Shown in pieces: positions 37,095 through 46,049 of a stretch of DNA of 64,000 nucleotides. Under the pieces are notes generated by a model that did no database searches, was not told the DNA's origin, and worked only from the letters and a program-made list of their open reading frames with translations. The stretch is from positions 124,001 to 188,000 of the forward strand of contig JABSOZ010000002.1 in assembly GCA_013215295.1 (NCBI GenBank), in the 5' to 3' direction. The position numbers were made by a program, and so were the translations under genes. Each line of letters starts with the position of its first letter. Positions within the stretch are counted from its first letter, which is position 1. This DNA comes from Colwellia sp. (GTDB lineage: Bacteria > Pseudomonadota > Gammaproteobacteria > Enterobacterales > Alteromonadaceae).

Positions 37095-38012
37095 TTACAC
37101 CTCTGCTTTGTTCTGTCTTAACCAATATGTTCCATAAAGTAATGAGATACCCACTAATACACTTCCTATATTTAATTTAGCAATAAGTGCTTGTAATGGA
37201 ACCGTTCTAGCGAAGTTATCTTGTCCTTGAATAGACTCAACAAATTGTGATGAAAGTGAGAAATAATCTAATAACAAGCTACTTATGTAGAATCCTGATA
37301 AATGGAAGTAATTCACAACAAAGCCTTCAACCAATAGAATAACGGCCACAGGTAATATTGCCCATAAGAATGGTGCTTTATTAGCATACATAGACGCTAA
37401 CATTAACCACGTAAATAAAGGTAACATCCAAATAGCAAAAGGAATAATATGTAACCAAATAAGTGATACACCACTTAAAATATCAGCATCAATCCACAAT
37501 GCCCACAAGCTCACATCGTATCCAACAGACAAAATAATACAAGCGAAAAAAGCTAACAATAAAATTAAACATAAAGTAGCGGTTGCGGCGCCTAAAAAGA
37601 TGGCTGGAATGGCTAAAGTCCCGGTAATGAGTTTGGCAATAATAGAGGTGACATCAGAAACAGGTAACGACCGCCAAAACATTATGGATAAATCTCTTCT
37701 TTCATCAAACAAACAGACTGTAAAGTAATATAGCTGAATGATTAACGCCACCACTAAAAATGGTGCGAATAAAGAAAGTGCCATAACAAAGAATAACTTA
37801 GGAAGCATTGGCGCATGTTCAGCGGAAAAAAACTGCTCTGGCAAAGTAGTTAGAAACTGAAATAAGTCACTAAAGCTTTCATTGCTTTGCATAAAAATAG
37901 CCAAAGGCATCACTATGACTAAAATAGCGATAACGATAGGTACCCATTTTAGAATATTGCTAAATTCCCATAGTTCTTTTTTGATTGAAGTTGTTAATAT
38001 TTTCGTGTTCAT
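37095..38012 (-). CDS. ABC transporter permease of a GntR-regulated operon
   Basis: 305 residues, about six transmembrane helices (first near 22-42, VPIVIAILVIVMPLAIFM). An amphipathic loop FDERRDLSIMFWRSLPVSDVTSIIAKL is typical of ABC-2 type permeases of the YtrC/D and NatB kind. Start: two ATGs lie six bases apart; the one at 38012 (MNTKILTTS) has GGAG eight bases upstream and overlaps the ATPase stop as ATGA, so it is preferred over 38018. A terminator follows. Substrate unknown. Confidence 0.88.
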   Translation of the reverse strand: MNTKILTTSIKKELWEFSNILKWVPIVIAILVIVMPLAIFMQSNESFSDLFQFLTTLPEQFFSAEHAPMLPKLFFVMALSLFAPFLVVALIIQLYYFTVCLFDERRDLSIMFWRSLPVSDVTSIIAKLITGTLAIPAIFLGAATATLCLILLLAFFACIILSVGYDVSLWALWIDADILSGVSLIWLHIIPFAIWMLPLFTWLMLASMYANKAPFLWAILPVAVILLVEGFVVNYFHLSGFYISSLLLDYFSLSSQFVESIQGQDNFARTVPLQALIAKLNIGSVLVGISLLYGTYWLRQNKAEV

Positions 38013-38869
38013 GAACATATCTCCTTAGTCATCACGCCAACAAAAATGTCAGCTAAACTCGGCACGCTAATTTTACCCAACGATTGTAAGTTCTCACTTT
38101 TTTGATTATCAAAAAGCATGGTCGTTAAACCCATTAAACTGTTTGAAAAGAGAGGTTGTAATTGCTTAGCTTGCTCCATATTGTCTTGTGTTACTGTTAA
38201 CAATTTAAAACGTTCACGAATATTTTCAGTGCTTTCAGTTATCACTATTTTACCTTCTTGAATAAAGGCAACATCCGTTAGGATGTGCTCAATTTCTTCG
38301 ATCTGGTGTGTAGTGATAAGAATACATTTATCTTCCGTATAAAAATCTTCTAATAAGTGCGTATAAAATTGTCTACGCGTTAAAATATCTAAACCCAATG
38401 TTGGCTCATCGAGTACCAGCACCTTAGCATCAATCGCTAGTACTAAAGATAAATGCAGCTGAGTAACCATGCCTTTTGATAAAGTTTTAACTTTATCATT
38501 CATATCGATATTAGTTTTTGCAAGAAATGTACGTGCTTTTTCAATATCGAAATTAGGATGAACGTCATTCATGTAACTTAATGCTTGAGTGACTTTTAAC
38601 CACTTAGGTAATATGGCGACATCTGAAATATAGGCGACATCGTTAAGCATTTTTTCACGGTCTTTTCTTGGATGATACCCCAGAACATTAATGTCACCTT
38701 CAAAATCAGTTAAACCTAATAATGATTGAAGACAAGTCGTTTTACCCGCACCATTAGGACCCACTAAACCAACAATTTGTCCCTTATGAATACTTAAGTT
38801 CACATCAGACACTACATGTTTATTACCATAGGATTTATTTAAACCCGTAATAGAAATTAATTCACTCAT
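38009..38869 (-). CDS. ABC transporter ATPase, YtrB-like
   Basis: 286 residues. Walker A GPNGAGKTT, signature LSKGMVTQLHLSLVLA, Walker B VLVLDEPTLGLD and H-loop TTHQIEEIEH are present. LSKGM replaces the standard LSGGQ, as in YtrB and other GntR-linked ABC ATPases. A C-terminal extension of about 60 residues follows the nucleotide-binding domain. Overlaps both neighbours by four bases (ATGA at each end), so the three genes form a tightly coupled unit. Confidence 0.93.
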   Translation of the reverse strand: MSELISITGLNKSYGNKHVVSDVNLSIHKGQIVGLVGPNGAGKTTCLQSLLGLTDFEGDINVLGYHPRKDREKMLNDVAYISDVAILPKWLKVTQALSYMNDVHPNFDIEKARTFLAKTNIDMNDKVKTLSKGMVTQLHLSLVLAIDAKVLVLDEPTLGLDILTRRQFYTHLLEDFYTEDKCILITTHQIEEIEHILTDVAFIQEGKIVITESTENIRERFKLLTVTQDNMEQAKQLQPLFSNSLMGLTTMLFDNQKSENLQSLGKISVPSLADIFVGVMTKEICS

Positions 38870-39222
38870 AACTTATCTCCTGTTAACAACTGTTCAGCAG
38901 AGAGCTTTAATCGAGTTATTTGCTTTAATATTTCTGGCCACTGTTGAACCAAAAAAGTTTCTCTCTCTCGATCAAGCATTGACTCTTGCGCTCCAGATTT
39001 AACAAATAAACCTTTGCCACGCTGCTTTTCTACAACTTCTTCATCCTGTAACATTTGATACGCCTTAGAAATAGTAATAGGGTTCACTTGATATTCTGCT
39101 GCCACTTTTCGGACTGACGGCAATGCTTCGCCTTCTTTGATAAATCCATCAAGAATACGAGCAACAACTTGCTGATATAACTGTAGGTATATAGGTTTTT
39201 CACTGTCCCACTGAGGTGTCAT
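38866..39222 (-). CDS. GntR family regulator, YtrA subfamily
   Basis: 118 residues: N-terminal winged helix (about 10-78; PIYLQLYQQVVARILDGFIKEGEALPSVRKVAAEYQVNPITISKAYQML) and only a short C-terminal helix, the defining layout of the YtrA subfamily. These repress their own operon together with the adjacent ABC transporter and often respond to cell-envelope antibiotics. It overlaps the ATPase by four bases. A GGTGT-TAT-ACACC palindrome about 62 bp upstream is a candidate operator. Confidence 0.93.
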   Translation of the reverse strand: MTPQWDSEKPIYLQLYQQVVARILDGFIKEGEALPSVRKVAAEYQVNPITISKAYQMLQDEEVVEKQRGKGLFVKSGAQESMLDRERETFLVQQWPEILKQITRLKLSAEQLLTGDKL

Positions 39223-39283
39223 AATATTTCCTTACGGTTGCTATGATTAAGTTCTTTGAACTATTCAATAATAAAACAATACA

Positions 39284-39296
39284 GGTGTTATACACC
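39284..39296 (-). promoter_or_regulatory. Candidate operator for the YtrA-type regulator
   Basis: GGTGTTATACACC: five-base inverted arms around TAT, 62 bp upstream of the regulator start. Minus-strand sequence TATAAC inside it could be part of a -10 element. Position and symmetry fit autoregulation, but the match to any defined consensus was not tested. Confidence 0.4.
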
Positions 39297-39472
39297 ACCA
39301 GCACACCATAACACAAGATAAATATATAGATGAAACTATCTAAAGTTGCAAATAAACATTTCAACATAACTTTTAAGGGGCGAATAATGAGAGAAAGCAA
39401 ATAAAAATCAAACGGTTAAGTTCGATTTTTATTTTATAGGGAAATTTCTAGATAATGTAAAGTGAAAGGGGA

Positions 39473-39862
39473 TTATTCTGCTTCTTGGGCTTGTAAAGCC
39501 GCCAAGCTCTTGCCATGAGGGATCGGTTTTTTTGTGTCAGGATCAACTTGCACGAATACAATATCGTCAGCTAAACAAATGGTTTTTTTTGTCACCTTAT
39601 TGCGCATTATACAAGTAATGGTTATTGAGGTTCTGCCGACACTTTTTGTCGTTAAACCAAACTCAACAACATCACCTTGAAGGGCTGGAGATTGAAAATT
39701 AATAGCGCCAATATGTTTTGTAACTAAACAGTTAGTCTCTAATTGACAAATAGCGAAAATGGCCGCTTCTTCGTCAATCCACGCCAATGCCCTGCCGCCA
39801 AAAAGCGAATTTGCATAATTTAAATCATTAGGAAGTACCAATCTACGGGATAAGAAACGCAT
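39473..39862 (-). CDS. Acyl-CoA thioesterase (hotdog fold, YciA-like)
   Basis: 129 residues, one hotdog domain. RRLVLPNDLNYANSLFGGRALAWIDEEAAIFA carries the N..G..FGG..L.W.D pattern of YciA and related thioesterases, with the conserved Asp/Glu in the central helix; GDVVEFGLTTKSVGRTSITITC forms the core strand. Hydrolyses acyl-CoA esters; chain length cannot be read from sequence. Single gene, with a GAGG about ten bases before the ATG. Confidence 0.88.
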   Translation of the reverse strand: MRFLSRRLVLPNDLNYANSLFGGRALAWIDEEAAIFAICQLETNCLVTKHIGAINFQSPALQGDVVEFGLTTKSVGRTSITITCIMRNKVTKKTICLADDIVFVQVDPDTKKPIPHGKSLAALQAQEAE

Positions 39863-39915
39863 ATTTAAGCCTCAATAATCGTCATCCATAGCTATCGAAC
39901 CAGCATGACATTGCT

Positions 39916-39942
39916 AAAAAGGAGGCACTAAATGGCCTCCTT
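39916..39942 (-). terminator. Rho-independent terminator after the FG-GAP gene
   Basis: On the minus strand AAGGAGGCC-ATTTA-GTGCCTCCTT followed by TTT. The stem AAGGAGG/CCTCCTT is perfect. It lies 28 bp after the stop at 39970. Confidence 0.85.
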
Positions 39943-39969
39943 GATAGTATAGCGAACTACGGGTATTAA

Positions 39970-41448
39970 TTAACTAGCTGATAACCATAATGTTAGTTTA
40001 TTTTCGCCTACTTCTTTTTCTTCATCTTCATCATAGCTTTTGCCATATAAAAATAAAATGTCTGCTTTGCCGTCGTTGTTAAAATCTTTAACTTCTGTTC
40101 GAACACTTTCAGGAAGTGGTATTTCATAATCAGCGCCTCGCTTTGCAAATAAACGCTTTCCTTTTGACCCCGAATAAATTGTAAACTCGTCATCATCGGT
40201 TTTAAGCATCAAGTCATTGATCCCATCACCATTAAAATCGCTTACTTCGGTCAGTGATTCACCGCCACTACTTGAATCAATTGACATTTCAACTTCATTT
40301 TCATAAGCAGGTTTTTTGATATACTTACCATTTTTGCCCAATTTATAGAATCGCAAATCCATATCAATTGAACCAGACAATGCCGACATCATAGTTCCAA
40401 TACCCATTTCAAAACTTAGGGTGTAATAGTCTTTTAGTCCATCACCATCAACATCTTTAAACTTGATCATACCTTCACCATCGAAAGTAGCTTTGCCATC
40501 AGGTTCTTTTTTGTAGTTTATGACACCATTTTCAAGGAAACCATAACGAACCATAAGTACATTAGTTCTAGACATCATTCCATCGCGAACAGATTCCTTG
40601 GTTACTATATCAACCAAACCATCACCATTTATATCTTCAATGGTTTCAAGCTTCACATCTGCACTTCTTTCATCTTGAGCTTTTTTCTCTGCAGAATTTT
40701 TATGTTCTAAATGAGCATTTAAGGTAATAGGCAATGACTTAGCATTGAATGATTTATCTTCTTTTTGTGTAAAAACCAATATTTGGTCATTAACCTGAAA
40801 GGCAATATCTTTCTTGTCATCATGATTAAAATCAGCGTGATAAAAATTCTGAGGTGTAAAAGATATGCCACTTCCTGACTTTTCAATACGTGGAGAAATT
40901 GCGAGGGACTGATGAGTGAATGACCCATCCGAGTTTTGTAAATAAACGTGAGTTGTATCTAGGCTATATGTAATAAAGTCACTTAAACCGTCTTGATTAA
41001 AATCTTGTACAAACTCACCAAAATTCACTTCAAAAATACTTTGATACTTATATAAGGTGTCTACAGCTATAAGTTTGCTTAACGTTTTATCTTGGATATT
41101 GTATGACATCACAGCATCAGATGTTAAATAAACAATCACCTCATTTGTTTGTTTGGCTAATTTCGCCTGATTAAAAAATTGTGCATTTTTAGGTATTTCA
41201 ATGATTTCAGCTTTATCCACTAAACCACCTTGGGTGATACCTCGATAATAACTAAAACGATTATCATCTTGAATAAGCAAATCAACATCACCATTTTGCT
41301 CATTTAAATACAACAGTTTCCCCGTTATTTTTTGTTCAGCTTTTTGTTGAGTTTTATGGAAGTTTAATTTACTCGCTTTTGCATGCGAGAAAGGGGAAGC
41401 TAAGGTAGTTAAGAGTAAAACCGTCGTTATTGTTGCTGTTTTTAACAT
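39970..41448 (-). CDS. Exported FG-GAP/VCBS-repeat protein with calcium loops
   Basis: 492 residues. Signal peptide (LKTATITTVLLLTTLASPFSHA-K). The mature protein has at least six Ca-binding loops of the D-x-D/N-x-D-G kind: DFNQDGLSDF, DFNHDDKKDI, DINGDGLVDI, DVDGDGLKDY, DFNGDGINDL and DFNNDGKADI, spaced 40-90 residues apart, as in integrin-like beta-propellers. Probably an extracellular or periplasmic propeller needing calcium; no catalytic domain is seen. AAGGA precedes the ATG. A shadow frame inside is not coding. Single gene with its own terminator. Confidence 0.85.
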   Translation of the reverse strand: MLKTATITTVLLLTTLASPFSHAKASKLNFHKTQQKAEQKITGKLLYLNEQNGDVDLLIQDDNRFSYYRGITQGGLVDKAEIIEIPKNAQFFNQAKLAKQTNEVIVYLTSDAVMSYNIQDKTLSKLIAVDTLYKYQSIFEVNFGEFVQDFNQDGLSDFITYSLDTTHVYLQNSDGSFTHQSLAISPRIEKSGSGISFTPQNFYHADFNHDDKKDIAFQVNDQILVFTQKEDKSFNAKSLPITLNAHLEHKNSAEKKAQDERSADVKLETIEDINGDGLVDIVTKESVRDGMMSRTNVLMVRYGFLENGVINYKKEPDGKATFDGEGMIKFKDVDGDGLKDYYTLSFEMGIGTMMSALSGSIDMDLRFYKLGKNGKYIKKPAYENEVEMSIDSSSGGESLTEVSDFNGDGINDLMLKTDDDEFTIYSGSKGKRLFAKRGADYEIPLPESVRTEVKDFNNDGKADILFLYGKSYDEDEEKEVGENKLTLWLSAS

Positions 41449-41570
41449 GATAATCCTTTAGTTTTTATTCATTTTCCTTGTGCATGAAATTAACTACAAG
41501 GATGCTGAACTAGTATTGATTACAAATAATTAACAAAGTTCAAATTTAATAGGATTGTGCTTAAATACCA

Positions 41571-41612
41571 AGCAGGAAATTGTAACAATTCCTCATATTC
41601 TAATTTCCTGCT
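41571..41612 (-). repeat. 11-bp perfect inverted repeat downstream of the lipoprotein gene
   Basis: AGCAGGAAATT (41571-41581) and AATTTCCTGCT (41602-41612) pair perfectly around a 20-base loop, starting 8 bp after the stop of the gene at 41620. The minus-strand flank is TGGTATTT, a poor U-tract, so termination is possible but uncertain. An alternative smaller hairpin (AATTGT/ACAATT) uses the loop. Confidence 0.55.
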
Positions 41613-41619
41613 GCTAGAG

Positions 41620-42180
41620 TTACCATTTAATAAGTTTAAGTTGATCTTCTCCTTCCGCTAAGTTCATCTCTATCACTTTGTTATCTTTGCCTATTGTAAT
41701 TAAACGAGGAATACCACCAACGGCAAACTGTTTATAAATACTGCGGTCAACATCAGTTGCCAATGGCACATTAATATTATGTTCATCGCGCCATTTAATA
41801 ACCTCTTCGTTAGTTTCTTCACGGGCAATAGCGATGATTTCTACCGTTGGATCTTTTAATAAAGCAGACTGGTTCAGTGCTTTAAGCGCTCGATTAGAAT
41901 CTGAACACCATGTAGCAAATAAAATCACCAATTTACGTTTTTTCCCATTCGATAAATCGATGGTGTTACCTTTAACATCAACAATTGAACGAATAGGTGA
42001 AGTATCCCCCTTATGAATAAACTCCTGATATTTAGGTGCTGCCTCCTCGATAATATTGTTATCTGAAACAGTATTATTGACTTGTGCTTTGTCAATCTGA
42101 GGAATGTCAGTTAAAGAAAGTGATTGACAACCGACAAGGAAAAAGCAGGTGCTCGCAATACAAACTAAGGGTTTATTCAT
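41620..42180 (-). CDS. Thioredoxin-like lipoprotein with single active-site cysteine
   Basis: About 186 residues. Lipobox LVGC shortly after the hydrophobic start (KPLVCIASTCFFLVGC), then a low-complexity linker and a TlpA/redoxin-like domain: KRKLVILFATWCSDSNRALKAL, VEIIAIAREETNEEVIKW, VGGIPRLITIGKDNKV with the cis-proline context. The usual CxxC is CSDS, so only one active-site cysteine remains and classical disulfide exchange is not expected. Of the starts at 42189 and 42180, the second (MNKPLVC) has a GGAT seven bases upstream. Role unknown: perhaps a monothiol reductase or a structural redoxin. Confidence 0.78.
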   Translation of the reverse strand: MNKPLVCIASTCFFLVGCQSLSLTDIPQIDKAQVNNTVSDNNIIEEAAPKYQEFIHKGDTSPIRSIVDVKGNTIDLSNGKKRKLVILFATWCSDSNRALKALNQSALLKDPTVEIIAIAREETNEEVIKWRDEHNINVPLATDVDRSIYKQFAVGGIPRLITIGKDNKVIEMNLAEGEDQLKLIKW

Positions 42181-42296
42181 GTTATACATCCATTTAAAAT
42201 TTAATTTATGAGAAAAATTCTTGAAATGATTTTATAACAGTAAACCTTAAAACTTAACAGGATTAGAAGCCGATAAACAGTAAACAAATATTAAAA

Positions 42297-43181
42297 TCAG
42301 TGCGACTTCAACCATTTTACTAATAGTGGGAAATGGTCATTTAGGGCATCGGGATGGGTAAGAATATTAATATGATCGTAATCGTGTATATTCCCTGAGG
42401 TCTTAGAGAGTAGCGTGAATTTCGCTTGAGGGTTATATTCTTTAATAAAAGCGTTCACATCAATGGCATGGCCTAACACTTTGTCTTTACTGCCGGTAAA
42501 ATGCCATGTAGGTGGCCAATCAATAAGCTTCGCTGCTTGAAAGTAATCGAAACCGTCTCTTGGATCATGCCAATCGCTTTTCTTTGTCCACACAACACTA
42601 TCAGCTAATGAATTCACCGTTTCATTATCTGAGCCGATACCAAAACTTTTAGCATCGAGGAATCCTTTTTTATTTGCTAATTTAGGTGCTAAATTATTCC
42701 AAAATACATTTATCTTAAAGAGTTTTTCTAAACTTTTTACAGTCACCATTCGTTTGGTGCCAAAACAAGTTTTACTGAGAACATTCTTAGACAATTCTGG
42801 AGATCGAGCAAGAGCACTTGCCAAAAGAACACCACCCCATGAATGTGCAATTAAATGCATTTTTTGTTGTGTTTCTTTAATAATATAATTTATGAAACAT
42901 GGAATATCTTGAGTAATTGTCTCAAATTGTCCATGGTCAGCATTTTTGTTAATTGGAGGAGTGCTTTCCCCTCGTCCACGCAAATCAGCCACATAAACAT
43001 CAAACCCCTGTTCAGCTAAGTAACAAGCTAAACCTTTACCTTTTTTTGTATAGAAAATAAGACCATTTTCTATAACGCCATGTATCATAAAAACAGGGAT
43101 GCCCCCTTTTTTTTGCCAAACATGCCTTAAATGAAGTTGATGTTCACCCTGAGGTAAAAATATAGATTCTTGATTTGTCAT
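42297..43181 (-). CDS. Alpha/beta-hydrolase
   Basis: 294 residues. GxSxG-type nucleophile elbow AHSWGG (near residue 125), an oxyanion strand VFMIHGVIENG, VYVADLRGRGES and a late WHFTGSKDKVLG acid segment followed by HDYDHINIL that holds the likely catalytic histidine. The order is that of an alpha/beta-hydrolase of the esterase/lipase or polyhydroxyalkanoate-related kind. No signal peptide, so cytoplasmic. Substrate unknown. Ribosome binding site weak. Divergent from the DUF748 gene. Confidence 0.8.
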   Translation of the reverse strand: MTNQESIFLPQGEHQLHLRHVWQKKGGIPVFMIHGVIENGLIFYTKKGKGLACYLAEQGFDVYVADLRGRGESTPPINKNADHGQFETITQDIPCFINYIIKETQQKMHLIAHSWGGVLLASALARSPELSKNVLSKTCFGTKRMVTVKSLEKLFKINVFWNNLAPKLANKKGFLDAKSFGIGSDNETVNSLADSVVWTKKSDWHDPRDGFDYFQAAKLIDWPPTWHFTGSKDKVLGHAIDVNAFIKEYNPQAKFTLLSKTSGNIHDYDHINILTHPDALNDHFPLLVKWLKSH

Positions 43182-43453
43182 ATTATTATAATACGCTATT
43201 CTAATTGAGCTAAGCTAAAGGTCTGACCACTTAACATCGAGCATACTGGCTTAGATGCAGTTCAGCAACAAAAACAATTTTATCGTTACATAGATAATTC
43301 CTGTTATAACACTAGACAGTCGATTAAAAAGTCAATAACCTACCCCGCCTTACAGCTTATTACCGTTCATAATCGTTTGTTTAACAACGCGCTTATATTG
43401 CATGCCTATACAAACAACTTTATCAAAACGTTTATCAATAAATCAGGAACTTT

Positions 43454-45904
43454 ATGTCTTCTTCGGTAAAAAAAATAGCCATTAAATCAGCTAAGTTAAT
43501 TACTGTAATTTTTATTACTTTATTTACATTAATTTGGTTACTCTCTCCCTTTGTTAGTCACCATTACGCATCTAAATACCTTAATGAAAAAAAATTGACA
43601 CTTTCCGATGCAACAACTATTCGTTATAACCCTTTTGGGTCAATTTTAACGATCAGAGATCTAGAAATATCTGAAACAAAAAATATGGAAACACCTGTTT
43701 TAGCGATTAAATCGATGGATGTAAAAGTAAGTTTATACCGGCTATTAACTGACACCTTGCACTTCTCTGAATTTACTATTGATGGTTTATATCTTGAAGT
43801 TAATTTGAATGAAGCAGATCCAGTCATTGGTGGCTTCGTTATCGCAAACAGTTCAAAAGACCCCGCAACAATTAAAACGCCTGAAGAGAACGCGACAGAA
43901 ATAGAAAAAAATAACAGCACTAATGAACCGAATAATTATCAAGTATCATTGCCTAACTTCAACTTGTCTGATGCGGTGTTCAATATAGGCATTGAACAAA
44001 GCCAGCAAGAATTCGCTATCAATTCCTTGATAATGAAAAATGTCCTTGCTTCGACAAAAGCCCAACAAGCTGAAATTTTCCTTAAGGCAACCATTAATAA
44101 AGCGCCCTTAAAGGTAAATATAAACGCCCAGTTAGAAAATAATCAAGGAAAGATCAGCTCAGAATTAGTGTTATCTGAATTAGCATTGACACCGTTTCAA
44201 CCTATCCTGTTAGCGCTTGGCGAAGAACATAATCCTTTAACTCTGCAAGGGTCAGTCAGTATTAACAGTAAACAAGTTATTTCATTAACGGATTTAGGCA
44301 CAAAAATGAGTCTTGAAAAATTCAAGCTCATTACCGATGATTTTAAGGCAACACATAAGAATAAAACGCTGGCACTGAATATCATGCCATTCTCTATAAA
44401 AGACTTGTCGGTTGAACTTAATAATGAACAAGCTCTTGCCATCACAGGGACAGCGAAACTAAACGTCCATGACATTATTGCTTACGATGGTAAAGAATCA
44501 CAGATATTAGCTAATATCTCAGCGATAAACCTTGATGAAATATTCATATCAACAGTAGACTCATTAATAAAAGCTAATATCCCAAACCTTGCCATTGAAC
44601 AAAGCATATTCGCCGAAAACACCACAGACGAACATCAGCCTTTAGCAAAATTTCAAAACCTGAACTTGAATGATATTCATGTTTCACAACAAGGTTTATT
44701 CATCGACACGATAACTCTGCTCGGTTTAGCTATTGATGCCAAACTGGACGAAAACAAGAATATGGTAGGATTACCACTTCCGCCAAAAGATGAACGCCCA
44801 ATTGAAGCCCCTACAGAGAAAACAGTAAATCAGCAAAACAATATTGAAGATAAAGTAGATAACTTAGAACCTGCATTTACATTAGCCATTAATAATTTTT
44901 CGTTTATTGACACCAGCCACATCAAATTTACTGACCAAAGTGCCAGTCCACATTATAAGCGTGACTTTAAAATCACTACATTTACCGCGGGGCCATTTGA
45001 TAACCAAAAACCGCAACAAGAGAGCTTCTTTGCGTTAAAAGGAGGCAGTAATAAATATGCTTCTTTTGACTTATCTGCTGTTGCTAAACCTTTTAGTAAG
45101 CAAGATTTTTATCAACTAAAAGGCTTCTTTAAAGAAGTAAGTCTACCGTCGTTATCGAGTTATATTTCAGAAGCACTAAAATATGAACTGAAAACCGGTC
45201 AGCTTGATGTGGATATAGATGTTACGGTTGATAACACAGATATTGATGGCAATGTTGCATTACTTTTAAGGGGCGTTGAGCTGGGCGCTGCGAATGATCA
45301 TGAGGCTGATACGGTTAAAAGCCATACCTCTGTACCGTTTAACATCGCATTAGGCATGTTAAAAGATAGTGATGGTAATGTAGAGTTAGAAGTTCCATTA
45401 GAAGGTAGTACAGATGATCCTTCTTTTGGCATGCGTGGTTTTGTCAGTTTGATGATTAAACAAGCAACCATGTCAGCGGCCAAAGAATATTTAATGACGA
45501 CATTTGTGCCGTACGCCAATGTTGTGACTATTGCTATGACTGCAGGGGATTATCTATTAAAAGTCCGCTTCAATGACTTAGCCTTTCCAGTAAAAGAAAC
45601 GGAATTAACTGCTGAGCATACCGCGTTTTTGACACAGTTTTCGGCATTGATGAAAGATAAGCCTGACACACAATTAACCTTATGTGCAATTGCGACACCA
45701 GAAGATATTGATAAACCATTAGGTGTTGAGATAATAGATAAAGATGAGATCAAGAAATTGGCTAAATTGTCAGAGCAGCGCCTTGATGCTTTTAAAGAAT
45801 TCATGGTTAAAGATGAAGAAATTGCGTCTTCAAGGTTACTACTTTGCTCAGCTAAAATAGACTCATCAATAGACGCTCAACCAAGAATTACTTTTACGGA
45901 TTAA
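43454..45904 (+). CDS. DUF748 (AsmA-like) envelope protein
   Basis: 816 residues. One N-terminal transmembrane helix (about 14-34, TVIFITLFTLIWLLSPFVSHHYA) then a long periplasmic beta-rich region. The start NEKKLTLSDATTIRYNPFGSILTIRDLEI and the C-terminal FGMRGFVSLMIKQATMSAAKEYLMTTFVPYANV segment match DUF748 proteins, relatives of AsmA/YhdP/TamB that form long grooves and are thought to carry phospholipids to the outer membrane. The linkers 140-155 and 440-470 are low-complexity. AGGAA precedes the ATG. A terminator follows. Confidence 0.85.
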   Translation: MSSSVKKIAIKSAKLITVIFITLFTLIWLLSPFVSHHYASKYLNEKKLTLSDATTIRYNPFGSILTIRDLEISETKNMETPVLAIKSMDVKVSLYRLLTDTLHFSEFTIDGLYLEVNLNEADPVIGGFVIANSSKDPATIKTPEENATEIEKNNSTNEPNNYQVSLPNFNLSDAVFNIGIEQSQQEFAINSLIMKNVLASTKAQQAEIFLKATINKAPLKVNINAQLENNQGKISSELVLSELALTPFQPILLALGEEHNPLTLQGSVSINSKQVISLTDLGTKMSLEKFKLITDDFKATHKNKTLALNIMPFSIKDLSVELNNEQALAITGTAKLNVHDIIAYDGKESQILANISAINLDEIFISTVDSLIKANIPNLAIEQSIFAENTTDEHQPLAKFQNLNLNDIHVSQQGLFIDTITLLGLAIDAKLDENKNMVGLPLPPKDERPIEAPTEKTVNQQNNIEDKVDNLEPAFTLAINNFSFIDTSHIKFTDQSASPHYKRDFKITTFTAGPFDNQKPQQESFFALKGGSNKYASFDLSAVAKPFSKQDFYQLKGFFKEVSLPSLSSYISEALKYELKTGQLDVDIDVTVDNTDIDGNVALLLRGVELGAANDHEADTVKSHTSVPFNIALGMLKDSDGNVELEVPLEGSTDDPSFGMRGFVSLMIKQATMSAAKEYLMTTFVPYANVVTIAMTAGDYLLKVRFNDLAFPVKETELTAEHTAFLTQFSALMKDKPDTQLTLCAIATPEDIDKPLGVEIIDKDEIKKLAKLSEQRLDAFKEFMVKDEEIASSRLLLCSAKIDSSIDAQPRITFTD

Positions 45905-45935
45905 GTTTCCGTTTATAGCGATATCACCCCAATAG

Positions 45936-45967
45936 AAACGCTGCAACATAATGTTCCAGCGTTTTTT
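45936..45967 (+). terminator. Rho-independent terminator after the DUF748 gene
   Basis: AAACGCTG (45936-45943) pairs with CAGCGTTT (45957-45964) around a 13-base loop, followed by a T-run. Confidence 0.85.
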
Positions 45968-46049
45968 ATTTATCTATTTTGTCGTTATATAGAGCTCAAG
46001 TTTGTTCATTATCCTGATTAATCAATAAAAACATTAAATATCAATATTT

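Noticed and set aside
39200-39400. 66-codon minus-strand frame MLSLIIRPLK... upstream of the GntR gene
   Set aside because: It covers the GntR promoter region and candidate operator and overlaps the GntR start; composition is that of AT-rich noncoding DNA, with no ribosome binding site.
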